This document shows, in pieces, positions 18,202 through 26,231 of a stretch of 64,000 nt of DNA. Numbering within the stretch: the first letter of the stretch is position 1; every line of letters begins with the position of its first letter. The stretch covers positions 186,001 to 250,000 of the forward strand of contig NZ_QWGR01000004.1 in NCBI RefSeq assembly GCF_003576475.1, given 5' to 3'. A program made the position numbers and the translations under genes. Source of the stretch: Maribellus luteus (lineage in GTDB: Bacteria; Bacteroidota; Bacteroidia; Bacteroidales; Prolixibacteraceae). The notes under the pieces are model-generated. The model was given only the letters and a program-made list of their open reading frames with translations. It did not search any database and was not told where the DNA came from.

Positions 18202-18855
18202 ATGAAATTTCCCAAAATTGTCTCCTGTAAATCTCCAACGCTGTTTTTTAAGCTGTTTGCGTTGTGTTGGTTGTTCTTTGTTTTTGTGTTGAAAACCGAG
18301 GCACAAATTGCAGTAATCGGGGGCGTTAATTTTAGCAATGTACGAAGCGATGTTTCGTTGGAGAGCAAGAATGGTCTTACTGCTTATCATTTTGGGGTAA
18401 GTGTTCAGTATTATCCGATAAAAAGCCTCGAAAAATTGTCCCTTACAAACGAAGTGATTTTCTCACAAAAAGGTTATCAGCAAAGCTTTGCCGAAGATTA
18501 CACTTTCCGTTTTAATTACCTGGCATTACCGGTTTTAGTAAATTACACGCCACATCCTTTTTTCTCGGTTCAGGGCGGGATTGAACTAAGCCAATTGATG
18601 TCAACGAGTATCAAGCAGGGAATGAAAACATACAGGCATTTCGATACAGGACTGGTATTGGGAATAAGTGTTTTCGATAACTCAAGAGTTAGTTTTTACA
18701 CGAGGGCTACTTATGGGTTGAGGTATATGCTGGATTATGTGTTAATCGATGAAATGGGAGATTTTGAAGAGGATATAAACGACATCTACAACGTTTGCTT
18801 TTCGGCAGGCATTAAAATCAAATTGAGGAATGAAAAAATTGCGTTTGGTAAATAA
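18202..18855 (+). CDS. Outer-membrane beta-barrel protein (PorT-like fold)
   Basis: 217 residues with a signal peptide ending in LKTEAQ. The mature part begins IAVIGGVNFSNVRSD and has alternating beta strands (YHFGVSVQYYPI, KLSLTNEVIFSQKGYQQ, YLALPVLVNYTPHPFFSVQGG, VSFYTRATYGLRYM) typical of the small outer-membrane barrels annotated as PorT family in Bacteroidota. Function unknown. It overlaps the next gene by 26 bp, so the two are coupled. Confidence 0.82.
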   Translation: MKFPKIVSCKSPTLFFKLFALCWLFFVFVLKTEAQIAVIGGVNFSNVRSDVSLESKNGLTAYHFGVSVQYYPIKSLEKLSLTNEVIFSQKGYQQSFAEDYTFRFNYLALPVLVNYTPHPFFSVQGGIELSQLMSTSIKQGMKTYRHFDTGLVLGISVFDNSRVSFYTRATYGLRYMLDYVLIDEMGDFEEDINDIYNVCFSAGIKIKLRNEKIAFGK

Positions 18856-19441
18856 GCTATGGCTGGCAGGTCTGGCAATTGGGCTGTTCGCCTGCAACGG
18901 TATATTTGTTCCTGATCCAATCGACCCACGGCTTCCGAAATACACCGAAAGCGGTAACAATGTTGCGGGCGCCTTTGTCGGCAACAAAGTATGGGAATCA
19001 CAGTTAACGTGGAGTTTATATGGGTATTCATACGCTCCTTTGATGAATGTATGGCCTGAAAAAGATAGTATCGTTCTACGCTTTCCCGGAAGTGCAGAAA
19101 ACAAGCATGCAAGTATTGAATTTTCTCTTCATGAATCGGACGTGGATGGATTTGAGGATATAAGCCATTTGGAAGGACAAAAGATTGTACTTGATGGAGT
19201 AACAAATAAGGCATTTTACATCCGTGAATCAAAATATCAGGAAGCATATAAAAATAGGGGAGTTGGCCAACTTTATATCCGGAAGGTTGAACTGAACGCC
19301 TCATTGAGTAGCGCCATTTTTTCCGGTACTTTTGGGTTTTCTGTAACAGATTCAATCGGTAATACCACTAAAATATCGTATGGACGTTTTGACTACCGGC
19401 TGGGAAAAGAGAACAGTTTTTTTATTTCTACGGAGCAGTAG
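18830..19441 (+). CDS. Hypothetical lipoprotein
   Basis: 203 residues with signal MKKLRLVNKLWLAGLAIGLFAC (lipobox Cys at 22). The mature protein is beta-rich (VAGAFVGNKVWESQLTW, KHASIEFSLHESD, IFSGTFGFSVTDS) with no catalytic motif seen. Its start overlaps the upstream barrel gene by 26 bp, suggesting an outer-membrane pair. No family recognised. Confidence 0.82.
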   Translation: MKKLRLVNKLWLAGLAIGLFACNGIFVPDPIDPRLPKYTESGNNVAGAFVGNKVWESQLTWSLYGYSYAPLMNVWPEKDSIVLRFPGSAENKHASIEFSLHESDVDGFEDISHLEGQKIVLDGVTNKAFYIRESKYQEAYKNRGVGQLYIRKVELNASLSSAIFSGTFGFSVTDSIGNTTKISYGRFDYRLGKENSFFISTEQ

Positions 19442-19456
19442 CTAAGCACAAGAAAT

Positions 19457-20053
19457 TCAAAAATACCTTCCGGTTTTTTGCTGATAGTTTTGGTATTCTT
19501 CCCCGTAGTTTTGAAGCAGAAAACGCTCTTCTTTCAAAATCGAAAGATGAATACCAACCAATGCGGCCAATGCAAAAACAATCATAAAAACATTGGGGAA
19601 AACGAGTGCTACTCCGCAAAAATAAAGATCGAGCGAGAGGAAGAACGGGTTGCGCGAAATCGAGAATATACCAGTGGTGATGAGCTTTCCGCGGTTCGTG
19701 GCATCAAGGCCCAGGCGCAGCGATGCTTTAAAATAAACAAGTGTTAGCACCCATAAAACCAATGCAAGAGTGATCAGCAATGCGCCGGCTGCTTTCAGAA
19801 AGGTACCGTTGATAAGAATCCGGGTAAGCAATTCAGGGAGAATGGAAAACGAAAAAAAAGGTTGGCACAGTTCGAGGAACCAAAGCAGAAATAGGAATGT
19901 AAAAATGAGATAACGTAAGATTAGCAAAGGCTTTTTGGGATTGGCAGCAGCCATCACACGGATTTGTTTTTTTGTGAGGAGGTAGATCCTTGCTGCCACA
20001 AAAGCCATCATCAGCAGAAATCCTGTCAGCGGGAAATAATCTAAAAACTCCAT
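19457..20053 (-). CDS. Isoprenylcysteine-methyltransferase-like (ICMT/PEMT) membrane protein
   Basis: 198 residues with about five membrane helices. The C-terminal half shows the ICMT/PEMT pattern: GKLITTGIFSISRNPFFLSL, then KEERFLLQNYGEEYQNYQQKTGRYF (the EE...YG..Y..Y...RyF block that binds S-adenosylmethionine in this superfamily). These enzymes methylate lipids or small hydrophobic carboxylates in bacteria; the substrate here is unknown. Convergent with the lipoprotein gene, 15 bp between stops. Confidence 0.82.
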   Translation of the reverse strand: MEFLDYFPLTGFLLMMAFVAARIYLLTKKQIRVMAAANPKKPLLILRYLIFTFLFLLWFLELCQPFFSFSILPELLTRILINGTFLKAAGALLITLALVLWVLTLVYFKASLRLGLDATNRGKLITTGIFSISRNPFFLSLDLYFCGVALVFPNVFMIVFALAALVGIHLSILKEERFLLQNYGEEYQNYQQKTGRYF

Positions 20054-20105
20054 CCTGTTTATTTGGAAATAAAAGTAGTTGAATCAGTGGTTTATACAAC
20101 AAAAA

Positions 20106-20129
20106 ATCCCCGGCAAAACTACCGGGGAT
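20106..20129 (-). terminator. Rho-independent terminator of the sigma-factor operon
   Basis: 8-bp arms ATCCCCGG and CCGGGGAT with an 8-nt loop; read on the minus strand it is followed by six T. It lies 28 bp past the stop of the barrel-like protein. Confidence 0.85.
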
Positions 20130-20157
20130 CTATATCATTCATGGCTTGAGTTTTCTT

Positions 20158-21072
20158 CTAGATGTTGGGGAACGAGACACCGATCATCATCGGGTTAAGT
20201 TCGGGCCCTTTGCCGTCTTTAAACAGCGGCGTTAATCCGTAATTTACAAACACGCAGAAATCGCCAAATCCGATTCTTCCGGTGAGGTCTAACTTAAACT
20301 GCGAAAGGTTAAAGTTGCCTCTTGATTTTTCCTTGTTGCCGTCGTATTTATACTTGGTGTGCGAGCCAATGTGCAGGCCGCCGATTACACCCCCGGCCAA
20401 GTAAAGGTGCGAACCTCCCATCCGAAGCGGTGTTTTTCCTTCGAACATTAACGGAGCTGTTAAATACGTCATCGTTAGTTTCGATTTGTCGAATTTGTCG
20501 AGATCTTCCAGCGATACCGGGATGATCATTCCGCTGTTTGGGTCTTTTTCGATGGTGATCTGGCGGTCGAAGCGGTAATCCGAAAAGCTGAATCCCAGAC
20601 CTGTAACCAGGGCAAAGTTGTTGCGTTCGTTTCTGAAAGCCCACTCTGCAAAGTTGATGTTCCAGGTCAGCGATTTTCCGGGGATAAGATCAAAAAACTC
20701 GTCTCCGTTGTACATCGAATAATCGGTGCTGCTAAACAGGTTCATTCCTACTTCAATGCCGGCCCAATGCGGGTTAAAATGACCGTTCCAGTTTTTGCTC
20801 CGGGGCTCCTTGCTGACATTTACGTAGGTTCTGTGCCCGTTTTCCACAACATCGAAAGTACGCCGTCCGATCCTGATACGCGTGGTATCGCCCCAGTCGT
20901 CGGTAATTACTTCAACGCCTTTGTTTTCTCCCACTTTCACTTTGGTTCCATTGCCGTCTTCAACAACGGTTACCACATTTTTTTTCAAAACTTTTACCTG
21001 GGTGGTATCTTCTTGTGCAAAAAGGTTGCTTACTAAAACACTGCACAAAAGTAAGGTCATAAACGATTTCAT
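20158..21072 (-). CDS. Hypothetical exported protein, probable outer-membrane barrel
   Basis: 304 residues with a signal peptide (MKSFMTLLLCSVLVSNLFAQ). A small N-terminal beta region (VLKKNVVTVVEDGNGTKVKV, TRIRIGRRTFDVVENGHRTYVNV) with internal repeats is followed by a barrel-like part (HWAGIEVGMNLFSSTDYSM, NFALVTGLGFSFSDYRFD, LYLAGGVIGGLHIGSHTKYKYD). It is the third gene after an ECF sigma factor and its anti-sigma-like partner, so it may be the output or sensor of that module. Function not known. Confidence 0.83.
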   Translation of the reverse strand: MKSFMTLLLCSVLVSNLFAQEDTTQVKVLKKNVVTVVEDGNGTKVKVGENKGVEVITDDWGDTTRIRIGRRTFDVVENGHRTYVNVSKEPRSKNWNGHFNPHWAGIEVGMNLFSSTDYSMYNGDEFFDLIPGKSLTWNINFAEWAFRNERNNFALVTGLGFSFSDYRFDRQITIEKDPNSGMIIPVSLEDLDKFDKSKLTMTYLTAPLMFEGKTPLRMGGSHLYLAGGVIGGLHIGSHTKYKYDGNKEKSRGNFNLSQFKLDLTGRIGFGDFCVFVNYGLTPLFKDGKGPELNPMMIGVSFPNI

Positions 21073-21161
21073 CTGTTTCTATTTTTTGTTTCTGATGCTG
21101 TGACGGACTGCTGTTTTAAAAAGTTACAAGCCATTGTAAAATCGATGAAAAAAAGAGCGGA

Positions 21162-22226
21162 TTATTGACCGTCGGCTTTTTCGCGGGTGTTGGTTGGAAT
21201 GGTAAAGGCCAGTAAACGAGAGTCGTAGCTGATTTCGGTTATTTCACCTTCAGCATCGGTTTTGTAGCTAAGATTTTCTTTGGTAAAACCCGAAACCAGT
21301 TTTAATCCGGCTTTTTTGATCTTACTCATGGAAAGATCGTTGAGCCCGGTTTTTTCGAGCACGACTTCGGCCAACAGCTTTTCTTCGATGTTTGAGTGTG
21401 AAGTTTCCGGCACGGTAATGTACATGGTCTCCAAAGCTTCGTTCGGATGCGGAACATCAAGCGATGCCGTAAGTGTTTTTATTTCCTGCGGCATTTCAAC
21501 GCGTGCCCTTGCAATTATCGGTTGTTCTGGCTGGGTATTTTTTTGAACGATTTCCGGCGTGTTGACACTTTTCCCGGGTACTCTTTTTTTCTGAACAGGT
21601 TTTTCCGGCACCTCTGCTACCTGTTGTTTTTCTGCAAGAGGTTCCTGTGTAAAAACAATTTCGGGTTGAGTAGAAGGCTGCGTTTCTTTGCTTTCTTCCA
21701 CTTGGGCAAGCTGATTGGTAGGAACGTTTGTTTTCCGGTTTCTTGTTACCAGGCTAAAAACTACCAGGCCCACTATTAAAATAGCTGCCACACGGGTGCT
21801 CCAAAGCAAAAGGGTTTTTCCGGCGGCTCGTTTGTAAAGCTTGTTTTTCTTTTCGAACCGGATGCTTTCGTCGGCTTTGAGTCGGGTCTTATCAAATTGG
21901 TCAATGTCTTCCTGTTTTTCCGGATGGGATAAAACATAAGCATCAAAATCGAGCATTTCCTGCGCAGAAAGATCGCCTTCGAGCCTGGCAACTGCTGCCT
22001 CGTTGAACTCGCTTTCGAGATCGTATTTTTCGTGGTAAAGCCTTTTCTTTTTATTGAAAGTAAGCGATTCGGGCACAGCTGTTACGGCACTGAAAAGTTC
22101 GAGTTCCTCTTTCAGATCGGGATTCTGTTGCAGAAAGTCGATAAAGACATCCACCAGCTGTTCATCGAGGTTACCTTCCAGGTAATCGATGAAATAAGCT
22201 TCGTAATTTTGCCTTGTGATCTTCAT
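21162..22226 (-). CDS. Anti-sigma-factor-like membrane protein
   Basis: 354 residues from the ATG at 22226 (an in-frame TTG lies two codons upstream). The N-terminal about 135 residues are helical and contain two similar segments (YFIDYLEGNLDEQLVDVFIDF and AAVARLEGDLSAQEMLDFDA), like the sigma-binding halves of anti-sigma factors. A membrane helix follows (VAAILIVGLVVFSLV), then a Pro/Glu/Gln-rich periplasmic linker and a C-terminal domain. No zinc-binding HxxxCxxC motif. It lies 24 bp behind the ECF sigma gene, the normal place for its antagonist. Confidence 0.8.
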   Translation of the reverse strand: MKITRQNYEAYFIDYLEGNLDEQLVDVFIDFLQQNPDLKEELELFSAVTAVPESLTFNKKKRLYHEKYDLESEFNEAAVARLEGDLSAQEMLDFDAYVLSHPEKQEDIDQFDKTRLKADESIRFEKKNKLYKRAAGKTLLLWSTRVAAILIVGLVVFSLVTRNRKTNVPTNQLAQVEESKETQPSTQPEIVFTQEPLAEKQQVAEVPEKPVQKKRVPGKSVNTPEIVQKNTQPEQPIIARARVEMPQEIKTLTASLDVPHPNEALETMYITVPETSHSNIEEKLLAEVVLEKTGLNDLSMSKIKKAGLKLVSGFTKENLSYKTDAEGEITEISYDSRLLAFTIPTNTREKADGQ

Positions 22227-22250
22227 GTTCAACTTCTTTTCCTTTTCTTA

Positions 22251-22736
22251 TCAGGCAACCGCCTCAATACTTCCGATGTATTTTTTCAAAAATACCCTTG
22301 CGCGGTAAATATACACTTTTACCTGTGCTTCGCTTAAGTGGGTAAGTTCGCCAATTTCCTTGTAGTTGTATCCTTCGTAATCGCGAAGCAACACAACCAT
22401 TCGCTGTACTTCAGGCAGTTTGTCCACGGCTTCGCGCAAAACTTCTGCCAGGTCGGTATAGTTGTTTTCCTGCCCTTGTTCGGGCATCGTAATATCGTCG
22501 GCATACACCGAATGTTTCTCTTTTCGTATCCGGTCGATCATGGTGTGGTAAGCCGTGGTAAATAAATAAGCCTTTACTTTGGCGGCATTAACATTTTCCA
22601 CGTTTTTCCACAGCTTTTCATAGCTGTCCTGCACAATGTCTTCTGCCTTGTGCGTGTCCCTAATGCTTTTAAGGACGAACCGGTACAAACGGTCCGAATA
22701 TTCATCAACAGCCAGGTTATATTCGTTTACGGTCAT
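22251..22736 (-). CDS. ECF-type RNA polymerase sigma factor
   Basis: 161 residues. Region 2: YSDRLYRFVLKSIRDTHKAE, DIVQDSYEKLWKNV (core binding and -10 recognition). Region 4: LPEVQRMVVLLRDYEGYNYK followed by EIGELTHLSEAQVKVYIYRA (helix-turn-helix for -35 recognition). No extra domains. Co-transcribed with the anti-sigma-like gene and the exported barrel-like protein, so probably directs an envelope response and its own operon. The signal is unknown. Confidence 0.93.
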   Translation of the reverse strand: MTVNEYNLAVDEYSDRLYRFVLKSIRDTHKAEDIVQDSYEKLWKNVENVNAAKVKAYLFTTAYHTMIDRIRKEKHSVYADDITMPEQGQENNYTDLAEVLREAVDKLPEVQRMVVLLRDYEGYNYKEIGELTHLSEAQVKVYIYRARVFLKKYIGSIEAVA

Positions 22737-22990
22737 TCGTTTTCAAACACTGTTCACTGCATATGACGGGCGAGTGAACAGGAAGTTACAGCAAAAGTTT
22801 TTTATTTCTCTAGAAATTCTATCTTTATTGATAAATCAGAAAATGATGTTTAAGAATGAAGTGATCATTATGATTTAGTCAATCCGGTTTGAAACGTTGA
22901 TCTGTTTGTTAACGGATTTAGGTAAAAGGTATTCATTATTAAGGATTTGATTCAATGATTATCGATTTGTTAATCAATAAAACTAAACAC

Positions 22991-23848
22991 ATGAAACACC
23001 TATTTTTAATTTGTACAATTTTGTTGCTTTGTAACTTTTTGGGCTTTTCACAATCATTTGTGTGGAAAATAAAAGGCAAGGGAACCGAATTTTATATCGG
23101 AGGCAGCATTCACATTTTAAGAGATCAGGATTATCCATTGCCAAAAGAATTTTATGAGGCTTATGATCAGTCAGATGTCCTGACTACAGAGTTGGACATG
23201 AACGAAATGAAAAATCCTTCGAACTCAATAAAGATGCAGCAGGCGCTTATCTTTCAGGATGACAGAACATTGAGTGGAGTTTTAAGTAAAGATGTCTATT
23301 ATAAACTTGATTCGGTAAGCAATGCAATGGGTGTAAATTTGAAACTCATGGAAAAATTAAAACCTTCGATGGTTGTTATATCTCTTTCCTTTCAATCGTT
23401 GCAAAAGCTTGGTGTAACTACGGAGGGGGTGGATACCCACTTTACCGAGAAAGCCGTGAATGATAAAAAATCACGTTTGTTTTTGGAAAGTTTTGATGAA
23501 CAACTAGGATTTATTAAAGACATGGGAGAAGGGAATGAAGATGAGTTTGTTTTGTATTCAATTGAGGACATTGAAAAAAATGAAGAGGTGTTTACCGATT
23601 TACTTGAGAACTGGAAAAAAGGACAGCAAGAGTTATTGAATGACCAGTTGCTGGAATTTAAGTCAAACTATCCGGATGTTTACAATACTCTGGTTTTAAA
23701 AAGAAATAACAATTGGATGATGCTTCTGGAGAAATATATGGATACTGCTGAAATTGAGTTTGTTGTGGTTGGGGCTATGCATTTGGTTGGTAAAGATGGA
23801 CTTTTAGCTCAACTAAAGAAAAAAGGTTATGAAGTGAGCCAATTATGA
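22991..23848 (+). CDS. TraB/GumN family protein
   Basis: 285 residues from the ATG at 22991, which gives a signal peptide (MKHLFLICTILLLCNFLGFSQ); an upstream in-frame ATG at 22955 would add 12 residues without purpose. TraB/GumN hallmarks are WKIKGKGTEFYIGGSIHIL near the start, the Asp/Glu-rich SDVLTTELDMNE, and the C-terminal VVVGAMHLVGKDGLLAQLKKKGYEV. The family resembles metal-dependent proteases of the Tiki type, with two GxxH motifs (GGSIH, GAMH) as likely metal ligands, both present. Monocistronic. Confidence 0.88.
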   Translation: MKHLFLICTILLLCNFLGFSQSFVWKIKGKGTEFYIGGSIHILRDQDYPLPKEFYEAYDQSDVLTTELDMNEMKNPSNSIKMQQALIFQDDRTLSGVLSKDVYYKLDSVSNAMGVNLKLMEKLKPSMVVISLSFQSLQKLGVTTEGVDTHFTEKAVNDKKSRLFLESFDEQLGFIKDMGEGNEDEFVLYSIEDIEKNEEVFTDLLENWKKGQQELLNDQLLEFKSNYPDVYNTLVLKRNNNWMMLLEKYMDTAEIEFVVVGAMHLVGKDGLLAQLKKKGYEVSQL

Positions 23849-23872
23849 CACAAGTAATTGAGTAATGATACG

Positions 23873-23920
23873 CAAAGACCGCAGATAAAAATGATTGATA
23901 ATCAAAATCTGCGGTCTTTG
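23873..23920. repeat. Long inverted repeat between convergent genes
   Basis: 14-bp perfect arms CAAAGACCGCAGAT and ATCTGCGGTCTTTG, with a second small hairpin in the loop (TGATT GAT AATCA). It lies between the TraB gene and ilvE, which converge, so it may act as a two-way terminator, though no strong T run follows. Confidence 0.6.
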
Positions 23921-23989
23921 TGCTTCCTATCGAATCGGGCTCTGTTTATACAAGTTAGATAGCCCCGTTTTTTATGCTCTAGACTCTAT

Positions 23990-25009
23990 TTAATCCAGAA
24001 CCGTCACCCAACCGTGGTTATCCGGCTCATCGCCGTATTGAATAGCACGTAACTTATTGTACAGTTTTTCACTGATCGGGCCCGGTTTTCCGTCTTTCGA
24101 GAAAACATACGATTCTTTTGTATCGTAGTCGTCAATTCGCTGAATCGGGCTGATAACAGCTGCGGTCCCGCAGGCACCGGCTTCTTCAAACGTAGCAAGC
24201 TCTTCCACCGGAACGTGGCGGCATTCTACTTTCATTCCCATTTCTTCAGCCAAGGTCATCAAACTTTTGTTAGTGATCGATGGCAAAATTGATTCAGACT
24301 TGGGTGTAATGTAGGTGTTGTTTTTTACCCCAAAGAAGTTGGCGGCACCACATTCATCGATGTATTTTTTCTCTTTTGCATCGAGATAGAAAATATTGGA
24401 ATAGCCCAACTCGTGTGCTTTTTGTCCGGCAATAAGACTGGCTGCATAGTTTCCGCCCACTTTAAATTTTCCCATTCCAAGCGGAGCAGAGCGGTCAAAT
24501 TCGCGCATAATTACAAACGGCGTGGTTTGGAAACCGCCTTTAAAATACGGACCAACCGGAGTCACAAACAAAATGAACATGTACTCGCGGGCCGGTTTTA
24601 CTCCAATTTCGGCGCCTGTGCCAAACAGCACCGGGCGAATGTACAGCGAAGCTCCCGACTCGTAAGGAGGAACAAACCTTTCATTAAGTTTTACCGCTTT
24701 GGTTACGGCTTCCATAAATTTTTCCTGCGGAAAGCGGGCCATCAAGGTTCCGTTGGCCGAATCCTGCATACGTTTGGCATTTTCATCCATTCTGAAAACA
24801 CGGATTTTGCCGTCTTTTCCTCTGAATGCTTTCAGGCCTTCAAACGCTTCCTGCCCGTAATGAATGGCAGAGGCAGCCATGTGCATCGTAAAATATTCAC
24901 TGTCGCTAACTTCCAGATCACCCCAGGCGCCATCTTTGTAGGTGCATCTTATGTTGTAATCTGTTTTTCGGTAGCCGAAACCAAGATTATTCCAATCGAT
25001 ATTTTCCAT
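23990..25009 (-). CDS. ilvE: Branched-chain amino acid aminotransferase
   Basis: PLP enzyme for the last step of valine, leucine and isoleucine synthesis (and first of their breakdown), transferring the amino group between glutamate and branched-chain keto acids. 339 residues, type II (long) BCAT: HYGQEAFEGLKAFRGKDG, LYIRPVLFGTGAEIGV, the PLP lysine in GKFKVGGNYAASL, DECGAANFFGV and GACGTAAVISPIQRI. Alone on its transcript, with about 245 bp of apparently empty sequence upstream. Confidence 0.95.
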   Translation of the reverse strand: MENIDWNNLGFGYRKTDYNIRCTYKDGAWGDLEVSDSEYFTMHMAASAIHYGQEAFEGLKAFRGKDGKIRVFRMDENAKRMQDSANGTLMARFPQEKFMEAVTKAVKLNERFVPPYESGASLYIRPVLFGTGAEIGVKPAREYMFILFVTPVGPYFKGGFQTTPFVIMREFDRSAPLGMGKFKVGGNYAASLIAGQKAHELGYSNIFYLDAKEKKYIDECGAANFFGVKNNTYITPKSESILPSITNKSLMTLAEEMGMKVECRHVPVEELATFEEAGACGTAAVISPIQRIDDYDTKESYVFSKDGKPGPISEKLYNKLRAIQYGDEPDNHGWVTVLD

Positions 25010-25253
25010 TTTATTTTTTTAAGTCTTGTTAATTCGGAATGAATGCAACTTTTGTTGCATAGCCAAAGTAAGGAAATTTTCCGGGATTAAAACACGATAA
25101 TAGTCACCGAAGTCCACTCACAGCAAATGTTTTAAAGCTGCTTAATATTGGCGGTTTTTTAGAGATTGGAACCAGGCTGTTTTCGGAACTTGCAAATTCA
25201 TCTCACAGAATGGAATAAAGTTCTGAACTGATCAAAATCCCCGATTTTCGCGT

Positions 25254-25595
25254 TTATTTCAGTTTTTCATTGTTTTGATGGCGGTCTTTGTCCCTTGTTG
25301 TTTTTTTCCCGATGTTTTTGATAAATGCCTCACTTAAATCAACACCGGTTTGGTTGGCCAGGCAGATCAACACCCAAAGTACATCTGCCATTTCGTCGGC
25401 CAGGTTGTACGCTTCATCCGACTTTTTAAACGACTGATCGCCATATTTACGGGCCATAATACGCGCCAGTTCGCCCACCTCCTCGGTAAGGATAGCCATG
25501 TTGGTCAGCTCACTAAAATAGCGTACACCAATGGTTTTAATCCATTCATCTACTTGTTGCTGAGCTTCTGCCAGGGTGAGAGTTTTGTTATTCAT
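25254..25595 (-). CDS. MazG-like nucleotide pyrophosphohydrolase
   Basis: 113 residues, all-alpha NTP pyrophosphatase. Metal-binding acids are visible in LTEEVGELARIMARK (ExxE type) and LADEMADVLWVLICLANQTG (ExxD). Single MazG-like unit, shorter than full MazG. It probably removes non-canonical or excess nucleotides. Followed 77 bp downstream on the same strand by... no gene; upstream of it lies dtd, likely co-transcribed with a 77-bp gap. Confidence 0.87.
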   Translation of the reverse strand: MNNKTLTLAEAQQQVDEWIKTIGVRYFSELTNMAILTEEVGELARIMARKYGDQSFKKSDEAYNLADEMADVLWVLICLANQTGVDLSEAFIKNIGKKTTRDKDRHQNNEKLK

Positions 25596-25672
25596 AATAC
25601 GCTGTAAAATTTAAAAATTGGGATTATGATCCCAAAATTTTATATAAAAACTGGGATTAGCCATTTTTTCTT

Positions 25673-26128
25673 TTAAAAATCTTTTTGTTTTGAATCGATG
25701 ATGATGGTTACCGGGCCGTTGTTGATGAGTGCTACATCCATCATGGCGCCAAACTTACCGGTGCCAACTTTTTTACCCAATGCTTCTTCCATCGAAGCCA
25801 CAAATTTTTCGTACATCGGGATGGAAAACTCGGGCCGCGCCGCACGAATGTACGAGGGGCGGTTTCCTTTTTTGGTGCTGGCCTGAAGTGTAAACTGGCT
25901 GACAATAATCACATCACCCCCTACATCCTGTACCGATAAATTCATCACCCCGTTTTCGTCATCAAAAACGCGAAGTTGAGCGATCTTTTTTACCAGGTAC
26001 GATATATCTTCCTCGGTATCTTCGCTTTCGATTCCTACCAGGACCAGCAGTCCTGTCTCTATTGCCGAAATCTTCTCTCCTTCAACAGTAACAGAGGCTT
26101 CTTTTACTTTCTGAATAACTACACGCAT
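25673..26128 (-). CDS. dtd: D-aminoacyl-tRNA deacylase
   Basis: Removes D-amino acids wrongly attached to tRNA. 151 residues from the ATG at 26128, where the family N-terminus MRVVIQKVKEASVTVEG begins; the longer frame up to 26212 is unlike any Dtd. Signatures: VSQFTLQAST (SQFTL loop) and KFGAMMDVALINNGPVTI (Gly-Pro chirality-proofreading loop; usually NDGPVT, here NNGPVT). The Gly-cisPro is conserved. Followed by the MazG-like gene. Confidence 0.94.
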   Translation of the reverse strand: MRVVIQKVKEASVTVEGEKISAIETGLLVLVGIESEDTEEDISYLVKKIAQLRVFDDENGVMNLSVQDVGGDVIIVSQFTLQASTKKGNRPSYIRAARPEFSIPMYEKFVASMEEALGKKVGTGKFGAMMDVALINNGPVTIIIDSKQKDF

Positions 26129-26231
26129 AAATTTTTGATTTTGCTTTGCTAAGGTATAAAAACGGAAATAACTCTCAACTTTTGAGATTTGACATTGTTT
26201 AGTATTTTGCAATAAAAATTGAACAGAGCAA